Source: an uncultured Marinicella sp.
Lineage (GTDB): Bacteria > Pseudomonadota > Gammaproteobacteria > Xanthomonadales > Marinicellaceae
DNA length: 64,000 nucleotides
Direction: 5' to 3'
Assembly: GCA_947502925.1 (NCBI GenBank)
Contig: CANNBS010000001.1
Coordinates: 310,001-374,000, forward strand
Numbering within the stretch: the stretch's first letter is position 1; every line of letters starts with the position of its first letter. Of this stretch, positions 37,101-45,078 are shown piece after piece. The translations under genes and the position numbers were made by a program. The notes under the pieces are model-generated. The model saw only the letters and a program-made list of their open reading frames with translations, ran no database searches and was not told the origin of the DNA.

Positions 37101-37710
37101 TTACAGTCAATTACCGTCGTGTTTTATCACGGCCACCGATACCGATGCCGGTAAAACCCATGTGGCCTGTGAAATCCTGCGCGCCTGGCAAAAACATGGC
37201 TTATCAGTCGCTGCCTTTAAACCCATTGCCACCGGCGCCATCAGCCATAAAAACCAACGGGTGAGCGAAGATGCCTTTAAACTGTCCGCTGTCACCGGCC
37301 AAAGCCTGAATGAAATCAATCCATTTCTATATGACAAACCGGCATCGCCACACATTGCAGATACAGACCAGACTTTTAACTTAACTGAATGCCTTAACCA
37401 TTTTACACAACTGCAACAGCACGTTGATCGGGTTCTGGTGGAAGGGGTGGGCGGCTGGTGTGTGCCCTTATCTGATACATGGATGCTGAAAGATTTAGCC
37501 GTGGCCATTGGCCTGCCCGTGATAATGGTGTCGCGCATTGGCCTGGGTTGTATCAACCACAGTTTATTAACCGTTAAGCAAATCCAGCGTGATTGTGATT
37601 TATGGCATGGCTGGATAGCCAATTGCATGGATGCCAACTTCCCTGACATCGAAACCAATATTAAAGCCATTGAACGACGCATGACTTCAGACACTGTTAA
37701 AGGACATTGA
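37087..37710 (+). CDS. bioD: Dethiobiotin synthetase BioD
   Basis: A 207-residue ATP-dependent enzyme that closes the ureido ring of dethiobiotin. The P-loop TDTDAGKTH is at residues 17-25, followed by FKPIATGA near 44. VEGVGGWCVPLSD near 118-130 and GWIANCMD near the C-terminus also match BioD. It overlaps rsmA by 14 bases, so it is expressed with the lptD operon. No other biotin genes are in the window. In E. coli this position holds apaG and apaH. Confidence 0.92.
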   Translation: MRITDYSQLPSCFITATDTDAGKTHVACEILRAWQKHGLSVAAFKPIATGAISHKNQRVSEDAFKLSAVTGQSLNEINPFLYDKPASPHIADTDQTFNLTECLNHFTQLQQHVDRVLVEGVGGWCVPLSDTWMLKDLAVAIGLPVIMVSRIGLGCINHSLLTVKQIQRDCDLWHGWIANCMDANFPDIETNIKAIERRMTSDTVKGH

Positions 37711-37744
37711 TTGTGCGCTAAAATAGTTGATTTGGGGTATCGTT

Positions 37745-38608
37745 ATGTACAAATCATTACTTCTTCTCGCTTTAACCAGTGGCGCAGCGAACGCTGAAAA
37801 ACTGTCTTTTCAAGAAAATCTCAATCTATCCACGGACCGCATCAGCGCGCTGGATGTCATTCATGGTGCCGGTGACATCGATATCAGCAGTTACGGTGGT
37901 CAGGACATTCGGGTCAACGCCACCATTGAATCAAAAAAATACCGCTCGATGGAACGCTTCAGAGAGACTTTCGAGCGGGATATGGTTTTTGCCCTCGACC
38001 GGGAAAGCGAATATGCTGTTTTACGCGGCCACAGCAAGCCTGATCTCCGTAAAAGTCCTGAGATTCAAATCCATTTAGACATCCAGATCCCGGCCGATCT
38101 TGATGTTGATATTGATGATGGCAGTGGCGCCATCCGCGTTACAGGTCTTAATGGCTTTTTAGAAATTGAAGATGGTTCGGGCGATATTGAAGTGAGCGCG
38201 GTGACTAACGACATTGATATCGATGACGGTTCCGGTGCCATCACCATTAACCGCACCAAAGGCGCCATCGAGGTTGAAGATGGTTCAGGCCCCATCACCA
38301 TCACTGACACAACGGGTGATATCGAAATTGATGACGGTTCCGGTGAAATTAGTCTGACTCAGACCAATGGCAATAAAATCATTGAAGACGGCTCTGGCGA
38401 TATCAGCGTGCTAAGCAGTGATGGTGATGTTGATATTGACGACGGATCCGGTGACATCACGCTCAGCGACCTCAACGGCTCAGCAATCGTCGATGATGGC
38501 TCAGGCAGCATTTATATTGATGCCCTGGGTGGTTCATTAAACATTAAAAACGCCGGTTCCGGTAAAGTCATCATTGACGGTGAAAACCGAACCAAAGAAT
38601 TCAAGTAA
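37745..38608 (+). CDS. Exported beta-solenoid protein with 18-residue DGSG repeats (DUF4097-like)
   Basis: A 287-residue secreted protein of unknown function. A signal peptide (MYKSLLLLALTSGAANA) precedes an N-terminal region with GAGDIDISSYGGQDIRV. From residue 124 to 267 there are eight perfect-length 18-residue repeats, each opening D/E-DGSG and continuing with a hydrophobic-polar-hydrophobic strand; the acidic position alternates D, E, D, E, D, E, D, D. A degenerate ninth unit (KNAGSGKVIIDG) follows. The pattern is that of a right-handed beta-helix, related to DUF4097/DUF2807-type proteins. An open frame exists six codons earlier, but ATG at 37745 gives the signal peptide. Confidence 0.8.
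   Translation: MYKSLLLLALTSGAANAEKLSFQENLNLSTDRISALDVIHGAGDIDISSYGGQDIRVNATIESKKYRSMERFRETFERDMVFALDRESEYAVLRGHSKPDLRKSPEIQIHLDIQIPADLDVDIDDGSGAIRVTGLNGFLEIEDGSGDIEVSAVTNDIDIDDGSGAITINRTKGAIEVEDGSGPITITDTTGDIEIDDGSGEISLTQTNGNKIIEDGSGDISVLSSDGDVDIDDGSGDITLSDLNGSAIVDDGSGSIYIDALGGSLNIKNAGSGKVIIDGENRTKEFK
38114..38545 (+). repeat. Eight 54-base coding repeats (18 residues each)
   Basis: The repeats encode (D/E)DGSG-x-I-x-(V/I/L) followed by about nine variable residues. The period is exactly 54 bases. The bases differ between copies, so the repeat is old or under selection at protein level. Confidence 0.9.
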
Positions 38609-38617
38609 ACAGCGAAC

Positions 38618-38657
38618 GGTGCCGATATCAGACCGATTTCGGCACCTTTTCTTTTTT
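38618..38657 (+). terminator. Terminator of the solenoid protein gene
   Basis: GGTGCCGA (38618-38625) pairs with TCGGCACC (38639-38646), followed by TTTTCTTTTTT. It lies 10 bases after the stop codon. Confidence 0.85.
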
Positions 38658-38667
38658 CTGGTTTTCC

Positions 38668-39009
38668 TTAATTATCTGCTTTTTTATCACGCCAGTAATT
38701 ATTGGCGATGGCGATGGTTTTAAATTCAATTGCCACCAATTCTGCCGCCTGCATTAACAGCGCGGCATCATCTTGGTATTCTTTGCGCACTGCTTTTTTG
38801 ATGTCACCATCACGTTGAATGGTGCCGATGGTTTTACGCACCATGGTAATCGCCAACTGTCGTCCTTCTAAGGGCGTGTCGGTGATTAAACTGGGCATAT
38901 AATCATCGCTGGCTTGCATCGACTTGTTGTTTTCCTCCGCGTGAGAAACAGTAAATGACACCATTAAACAAAGACCAGTGAGCCAAAATAGTGATGTTTT
39001 TAATCGCAT
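38668..39009 (-). CDS. Small exported protein downstream of cytochrome c
   Basis: A 113-residue protein with a signal peptide (TSLFWLTGLCLMVSFTVSHA), so it is periplasmic. The mature part is helical and charged, with no cysteine and no recognised domain. The best start is ATG at 39009, preceded by GGAGG; an ATG four codons earlier overlaps that ribosome site. It is separated from the cytochrome c gene by 12 bases and is the last gene of that operon, so it may be an accessory of the cytochrome. I do not recognise it. Confidence 0.7.
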   Translation of the reverse strand: MRLKTSLFWLTGLCLMVSFTVSHAEENNKSMQASDDYMPSLITDTPLEGRQLAITMVRKTIGTIQRDGDIKKAVRKEYQDDAALLMQAAELVAIEFKTIAIANNYWRDKKADN

Positions 39010-39021
39010 AAAATCCTCCAT

Positions 39022-39477
39022 TTATTGTAAAAAGTCAGGGAAACGGTCGGTGGCATGTTGTTGGTGACAGGCCACACAAGCTGATTGCATAGACTGAAAG
39101 TATTGTAACTGCTGTTGACTGTTACCGGCTCGGGCAGCTTCGGCCAACTGAGCACTTAATTGATGAAAGGCCTTGTCCTTTTCAATAAAAGCAGTCGGCA
39201 GGGTTTTTTTAAGGACTTGTCTTTGTTCATCGGTCATTTTTTGAGCCATAATAAAACTGTCATGAATGGCCTGCGCCTGCTGTGCCACCAGTTCATAATC
39301 AGCACTGACCAGTCCTGTTAAAATTTTAGACATACCCGTGTTGATGGCCTGCATTTCTTCAATCAGCAGACTGCGTATCGCATCCGGTAATTGACTACCG
39401 ATCGCTTTCTCAGGCTTGGTTTCAGCCTGAATGCCGGTGACTGTTACTAATAATATGAACATCATAATTCGATTCAT
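39022..39477 (-). CDS. Class II cytochrome c (cytochrome c' type)
   Basis: A 151-residue periplasmic protein with a signal peptide (IMMFILLVTVTGIQA) and a single heme c site CVACH near residue 133, close to the C-terminus, as in class II cytochromes. The rest is a helical bundle. Cytochromes c' are known to bind NO and CO, and some are electron carriers. Its start overlaps the cytochrome b561 stop by four bases, so the b561 protein is its likely membrane electron partner. An FNR-like site lies upstream of the operon. Confidence 0.88.
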   Translation of the reverse strand: MNRIMMFILLVTVTGIQAETKPEKAIGSQLPDAIRSLLIEEMQAINTGMSKILTGLVSADYELVAQQAQAIHDSFIMAQKMTDEQRQVLKKTLPTAFIEKDKAFHQLSAQLAEAARAGNSQQQLQYFQSMQSACVACHQQHATDRFPDFLQ

Positions 39478-40217
39478 TGTTTGTTGTCTCCTGTATCGTC
39501 TTTGGGTTGTTGTTCACTGATTTTCCGACCACTGAACATGGCAGATATCAAATCACCTTCGCCTTTCATTTCACTGATCACAACCGCGACCACATGCAAA
39601 ACAATCAAAGCACTGAGCACATAAAAATTATACAAATGCACTGTAATAAACGGCTTTCTAAACACCCGCATACTTTGATAAGCAACTTCATTATATAACT
39701 CCGGCGCATAAGGCACAATGTCCTCAGTTGCCACACCGGCGGCCGCAATCCACTCAGCAAAATAAGCGCCTAATGGCGGGTAAAAAACATCAGTACCGGC
39801 CAATACCAAGCCTGTAACTGCTTGTACGATTAAGGCCAACATTAATAGTAAAATCGCTATCTTACCGACTGGATTATGACCAATATAGAATTCAGGGCTA
39901 CCTTTAATAAAAGACCCGATATAACTTCGAACAGCGTCAAAATAACCACGACCACCGGGTAATATCGCTCGCCACCGAGCATGGCGATTACCTATAAAAG
40001 CCCAAACAATCCGCCACAACAAATTCAGGGCGAATACATAACCAATCCAAACATGAACAACTTTGAGATTTATCTTGGTCTGGGTGGCCGGCTCAAAAAA
40101 GTCACCATTTAAGATAATCAGTCCAATCAAACTCAATCCCACAACACAGATAAAATTAATCCAGTGGAACCAACGGGTTCCCGCGTCCCACACTGGATAT
40201 GTTTTGTAGTCAGGCAT
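39474..40217 (-). CDS. Cytochrome b561 / CybB-type membrane cytochrome b
   Basis: A 247-residue inner membrane protein. It opens VWDAGTRWFHWINFICVVGL (the first heme-ligand His) and contains at least four helices, with further His in VHVWIGYVFALNLLWRI near residue 55 and TVHLYNFYVLSALIVLHVVAVVI near 195-217. This is the Ni/Fe-hydrogenase b-type cytochrome / cytochrome b561 family, passing electrons from quinol or to a periplasmic cytochrome. It is the first gene of a three-gene operon with a class II cytochrome c and a small exported protein. Confidence 0.88.
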   Translation of the reverse strand: MPDYKTYPVWDAGTRWFHWINFICVVGLSLIGLIILNGDFFEPATQTKINLKVVHVWIGYVFALNLLWRIVWAFIGNRHARWRAILPGGRGYFDAVRSYIGSFIKGSPEFYIGHNPVGKIAILLLMLALIVQAVTGLVLAGTDVFYPPLGAYFAEWIAAAGVATEDIVPYAPELYNEVAYQSMRVFRKPFITVHLYNFYVLSALIVLHVVAVVISEMKGEGDLISAMFSGRKISEQQPKDDTGDNKQ

Positions 40218-40242
40218 TGCTAATTAAACCTTTAAACCTATT

Positions 40243-40284
40243 ACATTAGCATATATTTATTTTTTAAAGTTTGACATGAATCAA
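40243..40284 (-). promoter_or_regulatory. FNR/ANR-like site and -10 upstream of the cytochrome operon
   Basis: TTGACATGAATCAA at 40271-40284 is a 9/10 match to TTGAT-N4-ATCAA. The -10 hexamer TAATGT on the minus strand (40243-40248) begins 29.5 bases from the centre of the palindrome, which is the class II position (centre at -41.5). The start would be near 40236, about 19 bases before the ATG. Confidence 0.65.
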
Positions 40285-40318
40285 GAAAGCAGCACTTGTG
40301 GCAAAGCAAACAGACACA

Positions 40319-40342
40319 AAAAAACCGCCCGAAGGCGGTTTT
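40319..40342 (-). terminator. Terminator of rpoH
   Basis: On the minus strand AAAACCGCC, a four-base loop and GGCGGTTTT are followed by a T run, 23 bases after the rpoH stop. Confidence 0.9.
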
Positions 40343-40364
40343 AAAGAAAAGAATGATGGTCGAT

Positions 40365-41219
40365 TTAAGCGGCCATTTGTGTTTTGAGTTTTTTCAAAGC
40401 AGCAGATTCTAACTGTCTAACCCGCTCAGCTGAAATCTCATATTTATCCGCCAGCTCCTGCAAGGTGGTTTTATCATCCACCAACCAGCGGCTGGTGATA
40501 ATATCCAGCGAACGCTCATCGAGTTTATCCAATCCTTCGAATAAGGCATCATGATTTTTCTCATATTCACGGTCTTTAACCATGGTCGCTTCCGGCGTCG
40601 GGCTGTTATGAGTTAACCAGGCTTGCGGTGAATAGGTGTTATCTTCATCGTCGTCACCGGGTAAATCAAAAGACACGTCCTGGCCGTGTAAACGGGATTC
40701 CATTTCCACCACCACTTCGGGTTTAACATCCAGATCTTTAGCGACGCGATTCACTTCATCCAAACTGAACCAGCCCAGACGTTTTTTGTTTTTACGTAAA
40801 TTAAAGAATAATTTACGGTGCGCTTTGGTGGTCGCCACTTTTAATATGCGCCAGTTTTTCAAAATGTATTCATGAATTTCCGCGCGAATCCAATGCACGG
40901 CAAAAGAAACCAAGCGAACTTTGTGTATCGAATCAAAGCGTTTAATGGCTTTCATCAGGCCGATATTGCCTTCCTGAATTAAATCACCGACCGGTAAACC
41001 ATAACCGGCATAACCTTTGGCCACATACACCACAAAACGTAAGTGTGACATCACCAGTGAATGGGCGGCTTCTAAATTATTTTCATCACGCACCATATCG
41101 GCTAAATCACGTTCTTCTTCTGCGGTTAACACCGGAATTTGATTGACCGTGCTGATGTAGGCATCCAAAGAGCCTGTGATAGAAGGAATGGGTAAGTTTT
41201 TAAGTTTTTTTGTTGTCAT
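40365..41219 (-). CDS. rpoH: Heat shock sigma factor RpoH (sigma32)
   Basis: A 284-residue sigma factor of the RpoH type. Region 1.2 appears as LDAYISTVNQIPVLTAEEER, region 2 has the RpoH-box-like DLIQEGNIGLMKAIKRF and VSFAVHWIRAEIHEYIL, and region 4 is LQELADKYEISAERVRQLES near residue 255, the -35 binding helix. An AGGAG ribosome site (41226-41230) is six bases before the ATG. The gene is not joined to ftsX as in E. coli, since the upstream neighbour is sppA about 300 bases away. It has its own promoter and terminator, so it is a single-gene unit. Confidence 0.96.
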   Translation of the reverse strand: MTTKKLKNLPIPSITGSLDAYISTVNQIPVLTAEEERDLADMVRDENNLEAAHSLVMSHLRFVVYVAKGYAGYGLPVGDLIQEGNIGLMKAIKRFDSIHKVRLVSFAVHWIRAEIHEYILKNWRILKVATTKAHRKLFFNLRKNKKRLGWFSLDEVNRVAKDLDVKPEVVVEMESRLHGQDVSFDLPGDDDEDNTYSPQAWLTHNSPTPEATMVKDREYEKNHDALFEGLDKLDERSLDIITSRWLVDDKTTLQELADKYEISAERVRQLESAALKKLKTQMAA

Positions 41220-41336
41220 TATGTGCTCCTAAATCTGACATGGCTTTATAAAGCCCATGTGATTGAGAATTTGATGTTCGGTTAGACCTTTCGAACACCT
41301 CAAAAGTTCCGTCCTCCATTGAGCAACGGACGCGAG
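41220..41336 (-). promoter_or_regulatory. Structured 5' leader of rpoH
   Basis: From the -10 at 41337 to the ATG there are about 110 transcribed bases. The leader contains a near-perfect hairpin (41238-41260, arms ACATGG and CCATGT around a CTTTATAAAG core) directly before the ribosome site, and a second stem TCCGT / ACGGA upstream near 41309-41331. It could be temperature-responsive, but I infer this only from position and structure. Confidence 0.5.
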
Positions 41337-41342
41337 ATTATA
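41337..41342 (-). promoter_or_regulatory. Extended -10 promoter for rpoH
   Basis: On the minus strand the sequence ATGCTATAAT gives a perfect TATAAT with TG one base upstream. No good -35 is seen 16-18 bases before it, which fits an extended -10 promoter. Confidence 0.55.
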
Positions 41343-41371
41343 GCATAAAAAGGTGTGTTTTTGGGACTTCA

Positions 41372-41398
41372 TTCACTTTTGTTCCCGACAAAAGTGAA
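41372..41398. repeat. Long perfect hairpin, REP-like
   Basis: TTCACTTTTGT and its exact reverse complement ACAAAAGTGAA flank a five-base loop TCCCG. A second hairpin, GTGCTGC-AAA-GCAGCAC, lies at 41479-41495. Neither has a T run, so neither is a standard terminator. Confidence 0.55.
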
Positions 41399-41526
41399 AG
41401 CGGCCGCGGCTAACACTTCTTATAACTTCGCGCTCTTCGCCTCTGATTCGCTTCGCTCACCAACCGGCTCGGCGAGTCGTGCTGCAAAGCAGCACTCCAT
41501 CGGTCTTATTTGAAGTAGATTTCCAT

Positions 41527-43386
41527 TTACAACTGGGGTGCCTGACAGAGACAATGCGCCATCTTAACCACTTCACCGGGACGACGGTTGAGTAACAATT
41601 GCATATCGGCCATCATCGGCGCAAATAACTGCTGCAATTGTGCCTGAGCACTTGTCTGCTGCGGCTCTAACCATTGCGCCGCCTGTGCCATACTGTCGGT
41701 CAAAACCTGTTCAACAAAACTCAGTTCTTTTTCCAACCAGCGAACCTGATAGTCGGCAGCTATACCGGCCTTTTCCGCCGCATCCGCCACGGCCTGATGA
41801 AGATTACCTAAATTATCGACCAAGCCCAAATCTTTGGCTTGTTTGGCTGTCCAGACACGGCCTCTGGCCACCTGATCAACCATGGACACCTCCAGGCCAC
41901 GGGCCATGGCCACGGCAGTGATAAACTGTTGATAGCCGTATTCGATGTTGGATTGTATTAGTTTGGCAAACTCAGGATCCAGCGGTCGATCTGGATTAAA
42001 CGCGCCGACCCATTCGGTGGTACCGACACCGTCGGAATGAATACCAAGCTTATTAAATAATTTCGGTACTGTCATCAGCATGCCGTAAATACCAATGGAG
42101 CCGGTAATGGTACCCTCATTAGCCCAGATACTGTCGGCTGTCATTGAAATCCAATAGCCACCGGAGGCCGCCACATTGGCCATTGAGACCACCACCGGTT
42201 TACCGGCAACCTGCAAAGCCTCAACCTGACGCCTGATTTGTTCGGACGGATAGACACCACCGCCGGGACTATTGACCCGCAGGACAACGGCTTTAACGTT
42301 GTCATCTAAACGGGCTTTTTGTAATAACTGTGACGTGGACTCCCCGCCAATACTGCCACCGGGCTGCTCGCCGGGTAAAATGACACCTTCTGCCACCACC
42401 ACAGCAATCTGCTTATTACCACCGACTTCGGGTAGATCCAGGGTTAAATAATCTTTAAAATCAATGCCTCTAAAATGATTACCCTTATCATCAAAAGAAC
42501 TCACCTCGGCAATGCGTTTATGCATAAAAGGACGTTTCATCACCCGATCGACCAGACCGGCTTCAAAGGCCATATCAGCCACCGAGCCGTTTTGAGCCTG
42601 TAAGCGTGTCGCCTGATCATCAATAATTTCACTGAGATCGGCAACAGACATTTTTCGTCGCTTTGAAATATCTTCCAAAAAGGTCTGCCACAAATCATTC
42701 ATAAAATGCAGATTGGCTTCCTTGGCTTCTTCTGACATGCTGTTTCGCACATACGGTTCAGCCGCGGACTTGTATTCGCCCACCCGGAATAAATGCACAT
42801 CGACGCCAAGTTTATCCAGTCCTTCTTTAAAATAGTTACGATAGCCGCCAAAACCCTGAATAAATAAAAAGCCCTGTGGATCCATTAAAATTTCATCGGC
42901 TAAACTGGCCAGATAATACTGAGATTGCGACAGTGAAGTGGCCATGGCAATCACCGGCTTACCACTGCTTTCTTTAAAACGTGTAACCGCATCAGCGATT
43001 TCTCTTAAATGCGCCAGACCAACACCCATCAGTTCATCTGGATTAATCACCAGCGCGGTGATGCTGTCATCGCTGGCAGCCATTTCTAAGCTCCGCATAA
43101 TATCGCGCATGCGTGTTTCCGGAACACGTGTGCCCTGAATACTTTGTAAAGCATGCATGGCCGGATCGCCAGAATATTGATCGACAATATAGCCTTTTGG
43201 TGCCAGCACCAGCGCAGTTTTATCGCTGACATGGATTTTTTGGCCGCCAAAAATAAGCCACAAGATCCAGATAAATATCAGCAACAGTAAAATATGGCGG
43301 GTAAAATTAGCCACCAACACAAAAGGTTTGGTGAAAAAGCCGAAAAAAGTTCGGATGGGGGATGATTGTTTGGTTTCAGTTGTCAT
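41527..43386 (-). CDS. sppA: Signal peptide peptidase SppA (67K type)
   Basis: A 619-residue inner membrane serine protease that digests leftover signal peptides. A single anchor (HILLLLIFIWILWLIFG) is followed by two SppA/ClpP-like domains. The catalytic Lys is in RVGEYKSAAEPYV near residue 205, and the Ser in NVAASGGYWISM near residue 406. Both are conserved. Length matches E. coli SppA. It is divergent from lpxL across 121 bases. Confidence 0.95.
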   Translation of the reverse strand: MTTETKQSSPIRTFFGFFTKPFVLVANFTRHILLLLIFIWILWLIFGGQKIHVSDKTALVLAPKGYIVDQYSGDPAMHALQSIQGTRVPETRMRDIMRSLEMAASDDSITALVINPDELMGVGLAHLREIADAVTRFKESSGKPVIAMATSLSQSQYYLASLADEILMDPQGFLFIQGFGGYRNYFKEGLDKLGVDVHLFRVGEYKSAAEPYVRNSMSEEAKEANLHFMNDLWQTFLEDISKRRKMSVADLSEIIDDQATRLQAQNGSVADMAFEAGLVDRVMKRPFMHKRIAEVSSFDDKGNHFRGIDFKDYLTLDLPEVGGNKQIAVVVAEGVILPGEQPGGSIGGESTSQLLQKARLDDNVKAVVLRVNSPGGGVYPSEQIRRQVEALQVAGKPVVVSMANVAASGGYWISMTADSIWANEGTITGSIGIYGMLMTVPKLFNKLGIHSDGVGTTEWVGAFNPDRPLDPEFAKLIQSNIEYGYQQFITAVAMARGLEVSMVDQVARGRVWTAKQAKDLGLVDNLGNLHQAVADAAEKAGIAADYQVRWLEKELSFVEQVLTDSMAQAAQWLEPQQTSAQAQLQQLFAPMMADMQLLLNRRPGEVVKMAHCLCQAPQL

Positions 43387-43440
43387 GCGCGTTATTTTAC
43401 CTGCTTATAGGTCATTGACTCATGTTACGAAAGTCACTAT

Positions 43441-43470
43441 TTGAGCTTTTCGTCTTAACAACCGTATAAT
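43441..43470 (+). promoter_or_regulatory. Putative sigma70 promoter for lpxL
   Basis: TTGAGC (43441-43446) and TATAAT (43465-43470) are 18 bases apart, about 38 bases before the lpxL ATG. Confidence 0.6.
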
Positions 43471-43507
43471 ACCTTTAAATGCCCCAAAATAGCCACATAA
43501 TACCGCA

Positions 43508-44440
43508 ATGAGACCCTCTTTCTGGCGATACTTCCCGGCATGGTTTATCTATGCCCTTTTATGGCTGATGGCCCAACTGCCCTACCGCGTGCTGCGTGCT
43601 TTTGGTGGTTTTTTGGGTTGGCTGATGGGTTCGGTATTTCGCACCAGAAAACGGGTTATTCATCGCAATATTCAGGCCTGTTTTCCCCGGCTTTCAGCAC
43701 AACAGCATGAGCAACTGGTTAAAGCCAACTATAAAGAAACCGGCTTTATGATTGCGCAGACCCTGTACGCTTTTTTTCATCGCTCCAATCGTGTGTTTAA
43801 TCAATTATCCATTACTGGCGAACATCACTTACAGAACTGTCTCGATAACAACCAGGGCGTGCTACTGGTCAGCGGCCACTTTACCGCCCTGGATGTCGGT
43901 GGTCGCGCTTTATGCCAGCGCTTTGACGTGGCCGGTGTTTATCGTCCCCATAAAAATCCGGTCATGGAATACGTGGTGACCCAGGCGCGCACCGCGTATG
44001 CCAAAGATATGTTTGCCAGAGATCGCTTAAAAAGCATTGTTAAACACCTGAAACAAGGTGGCGTCATCTGGTATGCACCGGATCAGGATTATCGCCGTGG
44101 CCATTCGGTTTTTTCAGACTTTTTCGGCGTGCCCGCCAGCACCATCACCGCCACCCACCAACTGGCGCGCCTAAGTGGTGCTAAAGTGCTGTTCTACAGC
44201 GTAAAACGAATCAATAAGGCGCCCTATTATCAACTAAATATTTCACCTGCCCTGACCGATTTCCCCAGTAAAAATGCACAAACCGACACCGATCGAATTA
44301 ATCGAGGCATTGAAGACATGGTTAAGCAAGCACCGGAACAATATTTATGGTTGCACAAACGCTTTAAAACCCGCCCCGACGGTGAGCCGGACTTTTATAA
44401 AAATAAAGATATAAAGACTGGTTCGCAGGAAAAACCATGA
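43508..44440 (+). CDS. lpxL: Lipid A late acyltransferase (LpxL/HtrB family)
   Basis: A 310-residue membrane acyltransferase that adds a secondary acyl chain to the Kdo2-lipid A precursor. The catalytic HX4D is SGHFTALDVGG near residue 123. An N-terminal membrane helix (FPAWFIYALLWLMAQLP), RKRVIHRNI near residue 50 and the acceptor segment IWYAPDQDYRRGHSVFSDFFG near 188-208 are typical. LpxL and LpxM cannot be told apart with certainty from sequence alone. Its stop overlaps the rhomboid gene start by four bases. Confidence 0.9.
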   Translation: MRPSFWRYFPAWFIYALLWLMAQLPYRVLRAFGGFLGWLMGSVFRTRKRVIHRNIQACFPRLSAQQHEQLVKANYKETGFMIAQTLYAFFHRSNRVFNQLSITGEHHLQNCLDNNQGVLLVSGHFTALDVGGRALCQRFDVAGVYRPHKNPVMEYVVTQARTAYAKDMFARDRLKSIVKHLKQGGVIWYAPDQDYRRGHSVFSDFFGVPASTITATHQLARLSGAKVLFYSVKRINKAPYYQLNISPALTDFPSKNAQTDTDRINRGIEDMVKQAPEQYLWLHKRFKTRPDGEPDFYKNKDIKTGSQEKP

Positions 44441-45078
44441 AAATTCCCCATTTAGACCCTGACTATGCCCGCGCTCGATGGCACCAGTGGCCTAAAGCCT
44501 TGCGCGTTGCTTTCTGGCTGGTTGCCATCGTCTGGTTGGTTTTTCTTATTTCACCGGCTTTTAATCTGGCGTATTATGGCAACAAACCACGCACTGCTGA
44601 AGGGCTTTTAGGCATACTCACCATGCCTTTTTTACATGCCGGTTGGTCGCATTTAATTAACAACACCCTGCCACTGTTTCTAACCACGGTGGCCTTATTC
44701 GGCAATTACCCGAAAGTGGCGAAACGGATTTTAATATGGGCCACCCTAATGACCGGCTTTCTGGTGTGGACTTTTGCGCGTGGCTCGAATCACATCGGCG
44801 CCAGTGGTTTATTCTATGCTCTACTCAGTTACCTGTTTGTCAGCGGCTTTTTAAAGAAGGACTTACAAAGCATGGGCATTTCTTTAATTATTGCGTTTTT
44901 ATACGGCTATATGATCTGGGGTATTTTTCCCACCGAGTCCGGGGTTTCCTGGGAATCGCATTTGTTTGGCTTAATAACCGGCATTTTTCTGGCCTGGATA
45001 ACACGCCGAATTGATCGGCCAAAGCTAAAAGACTGGCGATTGGATGATAATTTGGAGGACTATTTTCCGGACGATTAG
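44437..45078 (+). CDS. Rhomboid family intramembrane serine protease
   Basis: A 213-residue membrane protein with about six helices. The catalytic Ser is in HIGASGLFYALLSYL near residue 120, and the His in SWESHLFGLITGIF near residue 180. A periplasmic-side HAGWSHLINN near residue 70 is also conserved. It cleaves membrane proteins within their helices; substrates are unknown. It overlaps lpxL by four bases, so the two are coupled, and its stop overlaps the stop of the convergent DksA-like gene by four bases. Confidence 0.88.
   Translation: MKIPHLDPDYARARWHQWPKALRVAFWLVAIVWLVFLISPAFNLAYYGNKPRTAEGLLGILTMPFLHAGWSHLINNTLPLFLTTVALFGNYPKVAKRILIWATLMTGFLVWTFARGSNHIGASGLFYALLSYLFVSGFLKKDLQSMGISLIIAFLYGYMIWGIFPTESGVSWESHLFGLITGIFLAWITRRIDRPKLKDWRLDDNLEDYFPDD

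Larger units (their letters stand above)
41220..41526. other. Intergenic region between rpoH and sppA
   Basis: The 307-base gap holds the rpoH promoter and leader on its left side. The right side (41372-41515) is GC-richer than its surroundings and contains two hairpins. I see no protein gene here. Confidence 0.7.

Noticed and set aside
37107..37694. 195-codon frame on the minus strand opposite bioD
   Set aside because: bioD is complete with P-loop and overlaps rsmA. The opposite frame has no recognisable features and is a shadow.
41479..41495. Hairpin GTGCTGC-AAA-GCAGCAC as the sppA terminator
   Set aside because: There is no T run after the stem on the minus strand, so it is not a standard terminator. 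I list it only within the REP-like block.
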